DNA of 33,732 bases from a virus. Both the position numbers and the translations under genes were made by a program. The notes beneath the pieces are model-generated. The model saw only the letters and a list, made by a program, of their open reading frames with translations. It did no database searches and was not told where the DNA came from. Below, piece after piece: positions 21,401-29,000 of the stretch. Every line of letters starts with the position of its first letter. The first letter of the stretch is position 1. Location of the stretch: IMG/VR virus record IMGVR_UViG_3300047325_000009, positions 1 through 33,732 of that record; one strand, 5' to 3'.

Positions 21401-21612
21401 GCACCGACGTGCCATGGACGAATATGGTCGAGATAAAGCAACGCGGTGCCACCGTAGACGCAGGCATGGCAATCCCGCTTTACACGGGTCCGTTTTATTC
21501 AAACCTCGGCGGCGGCTGGCAGATGCAGGGGCAAATTGCAATCCAGCAGACATACCCGTTGCCGATGAATATTCTTAGTCTGACCGCTTATTGGGTGGCA
21601 GGGGATACCTAA
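18490..21612 (+). CDS. tail tubular protein B / nozzle (gp12-like)
   Basis: 1040 residues from GTG 18490. The N-terminus SIQNSFVAGELSPSIFGRTD then LNKYHSGASTMRNLFVNYRG with GGASSRAGLAYVGT is diagnostic of the podoviral nozzle that forms the tail tube tip. The size is larger than T7 gp12, due partly to inserted beta domains. Two GSG repeats stand out: FIAEAVVIGGVLEAVIVVNG near 395 and TFSATVVGGVITAITPVTSG near 755, both followed by a QNYxxG turn. The core parts RRVYASTLNNPDTYFMSQPG and LVVLTGKGAWQVNGGNSAAI are typical. The stop overlaps the next ATG. Confidence 0.9.
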   Translation: MAGSTSIQNSFVAGELSPSIFGRTDLNKYHSGASTMRNLFVNYRGGASSRAGLAYVGTCKQSGTGLPPRDIPFQFSVTQGYVLEFGDQYMRVKSNGAYVIEATEAITSATQANPAVIGIAAHGYSAGDWIFITGMLGMTNFNGLTWIVNTVPDANHVTLTDLFGNVVSSGLFNAYTSGGTAARIYTVVSPYAAVDIPYLKYTQSADTMTLCCVNQATRFEYPSYELVRNGNTAWVFTADTFQSVIAAPTITSVVANHSTTLSTYYAYGVTAIDKTTGEESVVSNTVSVQNNDISINAGSNVITWTPVPNAVSYNIYGSTPSYSVDIPVGADFGYLGSAVGLSFTDTNIVADFTTVPPLHQNPFARNQVLTVPVLVGGTGITGTITFSFSSATGSGFIAEAVVIGGVLEAVIVVNGGQNYVLGTDTLTLTGTWTTAPSVTYTTGPASGTYPAVAAYYQERRVYASTLNNPDTYFMSQPGAFANFDSATPTVDNDAITGTPWAQQVNGIQFMVPMPGGLVVLTGKGAWQVNGGNSAAITPADQDANPQAYNGCNNIVPPITINYDILYVQSKGSIVRDLAYNFFVNIYTGTDLTVLSNHLFTDHTIVQWAFSEEPYKIVWAVRDDGILLSLTYLKEQDVYAWARHDTNGLVVGVTVVTEPPVDAVYVIVKRYIQGGWRYYSERMDNRSWTTAETCVCSDACLQLPMNTPNAALTPSAIGNTNNITGVNIVYGGSGYTSPTVIVLDPTDSGTGATFSATVVGGVITAITPVTSGQNYAPGSAIVISDPTGSGAIAQALVTNYVTFTASTSVFTSANIGDVIRVDGGNATVTSYVSGTQVVGNVTIPLTETLQNNPNNQPVPAAAGNWTITTPASQVSGLNHLEGQTVCILADGSVVDNQTVVNGTVTLPRAYSAVTVGLPYTCQLQTMYFDPPGQPSTLSTRRKLINSVGIIMEATRGIQTGSNQPDASTQPNGTDVPWTNMVEIKQRGATVDAGMAIPLYTGPFYSNLGGGWQMQGQIAIQQTYPLPMNILSLTAYWVAGDT

Positions 21613-22091
21613 TGCCTTGCATCGAAATCATCCCAGCCGTAGCGGATCACGTCCGCGCCTTGGGCATCTCCATGCGTGCGGCGGATCAAGCGGAGATCCG
21701 GGGTTTCGGTCTTGTGCCGCACCGAACGCTATGGGTCTCTTACCGCCATTCTCTTATGCGGCGGACGGCGCTGGTTGATGGCGAAGTGGCGGCGATGTGG
21801 GGTGTCACTGGGGCGCCGCTTGGACGCGCGGGACGTCCGTGGCTGCTGACCGGGCCTGCCTGCGACCGCGTTTCGCCAATCCGGTTTGCGCGGATCTACC
21901 GGGATGAGGCGGTTTCGATGCTGGGGCTATTTCCGGCATTGGAGAACATCGTGGATTCAAGTTACTATGGCGCCGTCCGCATGTTGTGTCTCGCCGGCTT
22001 CACCGTACACGATCCTGTGCCAATGGGCGTAGACGGCAAATGCTACAGCCGGTTTGAGATGCGCGTTAGAGAGGCCGCCGAATGTTTGTGA
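21612..22091 (+). CDS. internal virion protein A-like (gp13-like)
   Basis: 159 residues, start overlapping the nozzle stop (TAATG). MPCIEIIPAVADHVRALGIS, MRAADQAEIRGFG, TLWVSYRHSLMRRTALVDGE and PVPMGVDGKCYSRFEMRV form a GNAT-like fold that is common to the gp13 / internal virion protein A group of podophages, though the catalytic features of acetyltransferases are weak. The position straight after the tail nozzle agrees. It may help assembly of the internal core rather than act as an enzyme. Confidence 0.7.
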   Translation: MPCIEIIPAVADHVRALGISMRAADQAEIRGFGLVPHRTLWVSYRHSLMRRTALVDGEVAAMWGVTGAPLGRAGRPWLLTGPACDRVSPIRFARIYRDEAVSMLGLFPALENIVDSSYYGAVRMLCLAGFTVHDPVPMGVDGKCYSRFEMRVREAAECL

Positions 22092-22618
22092 TTTTCGCTC
22101 TACCGCGCAGCCGCACCGCATGGCTTTCCACGTTCCTGACGCACAAGGGCTGGACATGCCATCACGATCTGGTGGCGAAATGCGCGGACATGATGGAAAT
22201 CGAGACGGCGCTGCGGATGCCGCGCGTCGGTCTGGCCGATACCGGCGCCGCACATGGATGGCGCGTTATCCGTGCGGCATTCCCTGCGGCTCAGTTCATC
22301 ACGGTTCGTCGGCACCTTGATAATGTCAAGGAAAGCCTCGCAGGCCAGGGCATCGATCCGTCATGGGCGGATCTTCATCGGTTGAACCACAAGCTTGACG
22401 AGATTGAGGCGCAGGCGGGCACGATCCGGCTGGAATATGGCAATCTCAGTCGAGAAGATGCCATGCGGACGCTGGTCGAGCGCACGGGCCAGGAATTTGA
22501 CCGCGAGCGATGGCTGATGATGCGGTCTTTGAACATCCAGATCGATATGCCGCAGCGCTTGGCGATACTGGCGATGAATCGCGAACGACTGTCGGCATTG
22601 AAACAGGCAGTCGCATGA
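22082..22618 (+). CDS. sulfotransferase-like P-loop protein
   Basis: 178 residues, overlapping its neighbour by 10 nt upstream and by ATGA downstream. The N-terminus MFVIFALPRSRTAWLSTFLT contains the 5'-phosphosulfate-binding loop typical of PAPS-dependent sulfotransferases (LPRSRTAWLS). A second segment FITVRRHLDNVKESLAGQGI (around 80) fits the 3'-phosphate-binding region. Sulfotransferases move sulfate from PAPS to hydroxyls or amines. It is shorter than most family members and lies among virion genes, so it could modify a host surface sugar or a phage protein. Similar genes exist in the same place in other podophages; their substrate is unknown. Confidence 0.7.
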   Translation: MFVIFALPRSRTAWLSTFLTHKGWTCHHDLVAKCADMMEIETALRMPRVGLADTGAAHGWRVIRAAFPAAQFITVRRHLDNVKESLAGQGIDPSWADLHRLNHKLDEIEAQAGTIRLEYGNLSREDAMRTLVERTGQEFDRERWLMMRSLNIQIDMPQRLAILAMNRERLSALKQAVA

Positions 22619-23076
22619 TCCGCATCGCCCAAGAAAAATGGGACACATTCTATCCTGACTGCATGGGGTGCCTGTCCGAGCACAAGGACGAGGTGGGCGC
22701 CGACGACGGCTATCCGTTTGATCCGGATATCGATCAGGCGGCGGCGATGTCTGACCATAATATTTCGCAGATCGTCACGGCGCGGGCCGGCAACAGCCTT
22801 GTGGGCTATTGCGTGTTCATGATCAGCCCGTCTCTGGTCAGCCGAGATGTCATCTCGGGCGTCATGGGGCCGTGGTACGTGCGAGCTGATTATCGCGGCA
22901 GCACCGTGACGTATCGCCTGTTCGCCGAATCGCTGCGGCTGATGAAGGAGCGGGGCGTTCGGTCGGTTTATCCGCATCACTGGTTCAAGGGCGACAGTCC
23001 GAAAGCGGCGCGGCTATTCGAGCACTTCGGAGCCAAGCCGTGCGAACTGGTTTATCATCTGGACCTGGGAGCATAA
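22615..23076 (+). CDS. GNAT-family acetyltransferase-like protein
   Basis: 153 residues, coupled by ATGA to the sulfotransferase-like gene. IVTARAGNSLVGYCVFMISP and GVMGPWYVRADYRGSTVTYR, then LFAESLRLMKERGVRSVYPH and KAARLFEHFGAKPCELVYHL follow the GNAT layout: central strands, a beta-bulge with an acetyl-CoA loop (ADYRGSTVTYRL, a weak Q/R-x-x-G-x-G/A variant), and a C-terminal F..FGA strand pair. It is found next to sulfotransferase-like genes in related podophages. The substrate is unknown; modification of virion or host envelope targets is conceivable. Confidence 0.7.
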   Translation: MIRIAQEKWDTFYPDCMGCLSEHKDEVGADDGYPFDPDIDQAAAMSDHNISQIVTARAGNSLVGYCVFMISPSLVSRDVISGVMGPWYVRADYRGSTVTYRLFAESLRLMKERGVRSVYPHHWFKGDSPKAARLFEHFGAKPCELVYHLDLGA

Positions 23077-23077
23077 G

Positions 23078-23638
23078 ATGGGGTGTGTTTCGATCCCCGC
23101 ATTGGCAATTTATGCGTCAGCCGCCAGCGCAGCCGTAGGGGCCTATGGCGCAGCCTCCGCAGCCTCTGCCAAGGCGCAGGCCGATGCCTACAATGCCAAG
23201 GTCGCCAAGGCGAACCAGCAGATCGCGTTGAACAACGCCGACAGTGCGGCGCAGTCAGGCGAAGCGCAAGCGGGGGCGGAAGGTGAGAAATCTCGCGCAA
23301 ATGCCGGTACGATCAAAGCCAATGAAGCGGCGTCCGGTGTCGATATCAACTCGGGATCGGCGGTAGACGTGCAGGCGTCGCAGGCGTCGCTCGGCAAGCT
23401 GGATGCATTGACGATCCGAACGAACGCAGCCAAGGCTGCGTATGGCTATCAGGTACAGGCGAGCGGCGAGGGCGATACGGCGCAGTTGGACACGTCGGCA
23501 GCGTCGGACGCGGCTACGGCTGGCGAGATCGGGGCCGGTAGTTCGATCCTGGGCGGTGTGTCGAGCGACGCCAATGCCTACATTAAATATCAGCAGAGCG
23601 GCGCGTTCAATGCTCCTCTAGCGTCTGGTCCTTCGTAA
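23078..23638 (+). CDS. internal virion protein B-like (gp14-like)
   Basis: 186 residues: MGCVSIPALAIYASAASAAV, then a long Ala-rich helix (ASAKAQADAYNAKVAKANQQ), GEKSRANAGTIKANEAASGV, DINSGSAVDVQASQASLGKL and DALTIRTNAAKAAYGYQVQA. These are the regular features of gp14-like internal core proteins, which are ejected into the host envelope at infection and may form part of a channel. The hydrophobic N-terminus would allow membrane insertion. The TAA overlaps the next ATG. Confidence 0.8.
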   Translation: MGCVSIPALAIYASAASAAVGAYGAASAASAKAQADAYNAKVAKANQQIALNNADSAAQSGEAQAGAEGEKSRANAGTIKANEAASGVDINSGSAVDVQASQASLGKLDALTIRTNAAKAAYGYQVQASGEGDTAQLDTSAASDAATAGEIGAGSSILGGVSSDANAYIKYQQSGAFNAPLASGPS

Positions 23639-26001
23639 TGCCAGGCGCTCGTCCCGACGTGGCTTATAATCCCGATCCGACAGTCTCGCCTGAGACTGGC
23701 GCGGGTAACGACATGCTGAACGTCCGCGCCACACCGGATGATTTCGGTGGCGAGACCGCTCAGGCGATCCAGGGTGTCGGACAGACGCTCGGCAAGGTAT
23801 CGGATCAGGTCCAAGACACGGTTCTGCGCCAGCAGGGCATGATCAATGAGACGATGGCGACCAATGGCGAGACGCAATTAGCGTTGCAGCATGGCGCCGT
23901 CATGAATGATCTTCGGCAGAAAGAGGGTCTGGATGCCGCCGCAGCTCTTCCCGGCGCGCTTGAACAAATAACGGCGGCTCGCCAGAACATTGCGGCCACG
24001 ATGCCGAACCCGGCCGCTCGACGAGCTTTCGATATGTTGGCCGCGCGGCGCGAAGCGAACGCGATCACAGACGCTAACTCGTATGCTGCGGGCCAGATCA
24101 AGCAAGCCAATATCAACAGCGCCCATGCGACGGTGCAGAACGCCATTTCGAGCGCGGGTCAGATCGAGGTCGCGCAGGATGATACGCGTTTCAATGACAG
24201 CCTGCATGACATTCAATTCGGCGTAACGCGGCAGCTACAGGCGCGCGGTTACGGCGATTCGTCGGGCATGACGCAAGATCCCGAAACGGGCGCGGTTTCG
24301 TTCGATGAGACACAACCGGCAGGACAGGCGGCATCCCAGGTCTATAAGCAGGCCATGGGCGAGGCGACGTCGGCCGCCTGGGAGAACCGGTTCAAGGTTC
24401 TGGCTGATCAGAACGTGCTGTCTGCATATGGGAAGTATCAGCAAAGCCGCGACCAGATCCCCGGCGATGCACAGGTCAAGCTTGATCAGTTCTTCACGCC
24501 CAAGGTTCGGGATGCGCAAGCATCAAGCACGGCTCAAGGCGTGCTGGGTATCGTGGATCAGGCGCATACCGCGCAGTATGGCGCGGCACCATCCAAGTCG
24601 CTGTTCGATGCGATTTCGGGTCAGGAAAGCGGCGGAAATCCGAACGTCGGAACGTCGGTTGATGGCGCCCATGGTCAGATGCAGATCACGCCAGCCACGT
24701 TTGCTCAGTATGCGCAGCCTGGCGAGAACATCGACAATCCGAAGGACAACGCAGCAGTCGGCCAGCGCATCCTGTCCGACTATTCCGCGCGCTATAACGG
24801 CGACCCGGCGCGTATTGCCGTAGCGTATTTCTCGGGGCCCGGCAACGTCGCGCCGGCCGGAAGCCCGACGCCGTATTTGCAGGATCTGAAAGACGGCAAC
24901 GGTCAGAGCGTGTCGGGATATGTCTCGGGCGTGATGGCGCGGCTTGGGCCGAACGCGGGATATCAGCCCCCGGCGCCCGCCCCAGGAACGCCGCCTCCGC
25001 AATCGCCGCCAATCAGTCAGGCGGATTACTATCGGACGAATTACACCGAGATCGGCGATCTGGCGAGAACGCGCGCCCAAATCGAACATCCAGATGATCC
25101 GGCTTATGCCGAGACTGTAGTTGCTCGCACTTATCAGCAGATTAATACGGTCATTAAGGCGCAAGAGTTGAGAGACCGTGCCGATAGCGATCTGGTGCAT
25201 AACGCGCTTTTGCCAGACCCGACGACGGGGCAGTATCCGACGACGCTGGCGGCACTCACGGCTAACCCTGCGGTCAAGGACGCTTGGGGCCGGATGCAGA
25301 TCAACAACCCGATCGCGGCACAGGGTATCCAGACGCATCTGCTGACGGCGCTTAGTCGTGAAGATCCAACGGCCAAGGAATATGGGCCTGGGTTTGCGGA
25401 TTTGTTGAAGCGCGTCGGTGCGCCGATGACAGACCCCGACCGCGTTTATGATCCGACTCCGCTCATGGATTTGCAGAAATACGGCCTAACGTTCAAGGGT
25501 TATACTGCGCTGCAAGACCAGATCAAACTGCGCGAGACGGATCATCCGTTCACGTTGCAGCAGAACGCGTTTCTTGACGGCGCCAAGCAGCAGATCATGG
25601 GCGGTACTGGCGGCATGGGCGATCCCAAGGGAAAGCAGCAGTATTCCGCGTTCCTGAACGACGTGATGCCTGCCATTGCGGCCGCACAGAAAAACGGCAT
25701 CACGGCGTCTCAGATGTTTGATCCGAAGGACCCTAACTATGTCGGCAAGAATCTGTCGAACTTTGTACGCCCGATGAGCCAGTGGTATGCTGACACGATG
25801 AACGCCGGACCCGCTGCCGCGACGACTGCGCCCACGAGCGCGCCGATTGCCCGAGCCCCACAGCCGCCGCAGGGGGTGCCTGCTGGCGCGATGTACAGCC
25901 CGAGCCGCAATCAGTGGCGCGCTAGCACGGGTGTGATCTATGGGCCGGATGGTAAGCCGGTTTCCGATGCGAGCAAGCCAACCGTACCGATGGCGCAATA
26001 A
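23638..26001 (+). CDS. internal virion protein with lytic transglycosylase domain
   Basis: 787 residues. The N-terminal 300 residues are helical (ETAQAIQGVGQTLGKVSDQV). A soluble lytic transglycosylase domain follows: LFDAISGQESGGNPNVGT with the presumed catalytic Glu330, GAHGQMQITPATFAQYAQ, DYSARYNGDPARIAVAYFSG. It would cleave peptidoglycan glycan strands to let the ejection apparatus through the cell wall. A Pro-rich linker (APAPGTPPPQSPP, near 443) leads to a helical C-terminal half. It corresponds to the gp15/gp16 group of T7-like core proteins, placed between gp14-like and the giant core protein. Confidence 0.85.
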   Translation: MPGARPDVAYNPDPTVSPETGAGNDMLNVRATPDDFGGETAQAIQGVGQTLGKVSDQVQDTVLRQQGMINETMATNGETQLALQHGAVMNDLRQKEGLDAAAALPGALEQITAARQNIAATMPNPAARRAFDMLAARREANAITDANSYAAGQIKQANINSAHATVQNAISSAGQIEVAQDDTRFNDSLHDIQFGVTRQLQARGYGDSSGMTQDPETGAVSFDETQPAGQAASQVYKQAMGEATSAAWENRFKVLADQNVLSAYGKYQQSRDQIPGDAQVKLDQFFTPKVRDAQASSTAQGVLGIVDQAHTAQYGAAPSKSLFDAISGQESGGNPNVGTSVDGAHGQMQITPATFAQYAQPGENIDNPKDNAAVGQRILSDYSARYNGDPARIAVAYFSGPGNVAPAGSPTPYLQDLKDGNGQSVSGYVSGVMARLGPNAGYQPPAPAPGTPPPQSPPISQADYYRTNYTEIGDLARTRAQIEHPDDPAYAETVVARTYQQINTVIKAQELRDRADSDLVHNALLPDPTTGQYPTTLAALTANPAVKDAWGRMQINNPIAAQGIQTHLLTALSREDPTAKEYGPGFADLLKRVGAPMTDPDRVYDPTPLMDLQKYGLTFKGYTALQDQIKLRETDHPFTLQQNAFLDGAKQQIMGGTGGMGDPKGKQQYSAFLNDVMPAIAAAQKNGITASQMFDPKDPNYVGKNLSNFVRPMSQWYADTMNAGPAAATTAPTSAPIARAPQPPQGVPAGAMYSPSRNQWRASTGVIYGPDGKPVSDASKPTVPMAQ

Positions 26002-29000
26002 TGGCGGCCGATCCGACTGACGATTGGCTTTCGCCTGGCGCTCCCATGCCTGCGCCGAGTGTGGACCTGACCGCACCGCAGACCACGGGCACGCCTGCTG
26101 CTGATGCTTCGTTGCCTGCGCCTGATCCTGATGCACCTCCTGCGCCTGATTTCGATGGTGCAGTGTCGGTTCAGCCGACGCCCGCGCCGGTCAAGACGCC
26201 CGCTGCGCCTGCCGACGATTGGATCAACCCCGGCGATCCGATCAAGCCGCAGTCGGGCATTGCGACGTTTTTCCGTGGGCTGACCGCATCCGCTGGGGAG
26301 GCTCAAGCTGCCGAAGCGGGCACAACAGTATCGCCCGAGCAACAGGCGCAGGATCAGCAGGCGTTCACGGACGTTGCGCGTCATACGGTTGTCGGTCGTA
26401 TTTTTACCGCTATGGGAGCGTCTGTCGTTGGCGATTTCAGCTCGGCAAAAATTGGAGCATCGCCAGAATTTGACAACGCAATGCGTCAAATGGGGCTTTA
26501 TAACGATTACGCCAAAGGCGATGCGTCCATTTTAAAGACGTTCTATCAATCTCTGTTCAGTTCGGCGATTGCCTCAGCGGACATTTTTAGCACGGCGTTC
26601 CAAGCGGGAGCTGGTGCAGCGGGTGCAGCCGTAGGCCAGACCGCGCAAGAACTCGGTGTTCCGAACGCTCAAAAACTCGGCCAGGACATTTCCGGCGCGA
26701 TCATGAACGAGGCCATGTCTCCGTCCATGGGACACATGGCGCCGCATCCGGTCACGCTCGATATCGCCGCCCATGACGCAAAAGTGTTCGAGAGCGAGGG
26801 CGCCTACATGGGCACCGAGCCGGGCACGAACGAACCGGCGCGACTGGCTGCGTCTAGCATTGTTCAGTCGAGCAGTGCAGAGCCCCCCGCTGAGGCAGCA
26901 GTTGCGCCGGAACCTACCGCACCCAGCGTGTCGGACATCGCGCGCCAGATCGCGCCCGATACGTTCAAGCAGTACGACAATCTGACGGCCCAGCGCGATC
27001 AGTTGCGCGGCGTGGTCGAAGGTCGCGTGTCGGATGCGCAGGACGAGGTTGCCGACCAGTTCAAGGAACGGCTTGAACCGGCGCAGCAACAGGTGGACGA
27101 TCTCCAGCGTCAATTGGATGGTTTCGAGAAGGCCGGTAACGACAAGAAGGCCGCGCTGTTCCGTGGCAGGCTCGACAAGGCGCAGTCGGTCCTGGACGGC
27201 ATCAATTCGGACTTGAGTGACGCTCAGGATGCGGCGGCGGCGAAGGTGCGCGCGGACGCTGCTGCCGAGTTGCTGGATATCCATCATCGGTTGGCCGATC
27301 TGGCACCAGATCTGTCGGCGGCGACGCGCGCTGCGGATGAACATGCGAACGGCGGGGCGCCGTTGCCATCGGCTGAACAGGTAGAAAATAGCCCGTCAAA
27401 TAATTTGGCAGAAGCTCAGCCAATTAATTTGCCAAATTACGAAAATTCGTCGAAACCCGTTGAAAACGCTAACAATTTAATTGGCAGTGAACCGTCAAAT
27501 AATTTGGCAGGCAAATTGTCAAATTCCGCAGAAACCGTACTCGGCCAGGACACCACGCACACGCCCATCGAGCAGCAGCGCGCCAACATCGTTGCGGACG
27601 TGACCAAGAAGCTAGACGCTATCGGTCGCCCGGCCGACGAGGCGCTGGCAAATGCCGAGATGGTTGCTGCACACTACGAAGCCAAGGCGGCGCTCTATAA
27701 TGGCACCAAGGGTTCGGCTGAGGATCTGTACAAAGCCGAGATGCCGGATATCGCTACGGCAGAGAAAGGCGGTCCGCGCGGCGAAGCGAACGGCAAGATG
27801 GTGTTCCGCAATGCCAGAAACACGCTGACAATGTTCGCCAAGGCCGATGCCAGCACCTTTATGCACGAGATGGCTCATAACTGGCTTGAGCAAATGATGA
27901 AGGACGCCGCTGACGATGCAGCGCCGGAATCGCTCAAGGCCGATGCCGATGCCGTGCGAAAGTGGATCGGCCTCAAAGAAGGTGCCAAAATCACCAAGGC
28001 ACCCCATGAGCGGTTCGCGCGCGGGTTCGAGACCTATCTGATGGAAGGTCGGGCGCCGTCGCAGAAACTTGCTGGCGTCTTTGCTCAATTCAAGAATTGG
28101 CTGACCAAGATATACGGCACTGTCAATAAGATCGGCCGTCCGATTTCTGATGATATCCGGGGAGTTTTTGACAGGCTCCTCGTTCATGCTCCAGAGCGCA
28201 CCGTCATCGCGCCCGAGGGTGAGGTTGGGCGCTCGTTCGCAGATCTGCATGAGACGGATGCCGAGACGACGCCGCCCGAGAAAGCACATGAGGCCGCTAC
28301 AGTCGTTCGCTCCGAGCAGAACGCCATTATCAACCATGCCGCACCGGAGGATTTGAATGCCGTCGTTGAAAGAACTTCAGACGCATCTGGCGGACGCGAA
28401 GCAACGGGTGAAGAATCTGACCGTGATGCAAATGCGGCCGGGACAGGAACCGGAGAAGGTGGCTCTCCTGCGGAACCTGGAACGGTCGGCCCGCGCGGAG
28501 GTGAAGCTGCGCCGGATGGCGGTGGAGCACGAGGAGAAATCGCCACAGCAGAGCGCCCAGCCGAAGCCGTAAGCCCTGCGACCGTCATCAACAACGGCAA
28601 GAAGTTTGAAAACAAGGCAGGAAACATCCGCCTTGACCTGCTGAATACGACAGACGATATCGACGCCGCCATTCATGAAATGTCCGACGAAAACGATGGC
28701 TTTATGTCGGAGCGACGTGGCGTCGTCTCGATTGGGCAAACGATGGATCTAGCCGACGCGGCCGGCGTCGATACGGCCTGGATCAATCGCGAGGAATTGG
28801 GCAAAGCCTACAACGCGCATCAGATCGCGGCCTTGACCAAGATCATGATCCAAACCGCGAAAGACGTGGTCGAAAAAGCACAATCCGGCGTGTTGGCGGA
28901 TTACCTGGAAGCGCGCGAACGGCTCAAGATGATTCAGGCGCGCGTGGCCGGCGCCACGGCAGAAGCGGGCCGAGCGCTGAATATTTTCAACCATTTGCGT

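Noticed and set aside
28150-28356. A second out-of-frame open frame just upstream of the nested gene
   Set aside because: Arg/Pro/Met-rich product without pattern and no suitable ribosome binding site; treated as a shadow.
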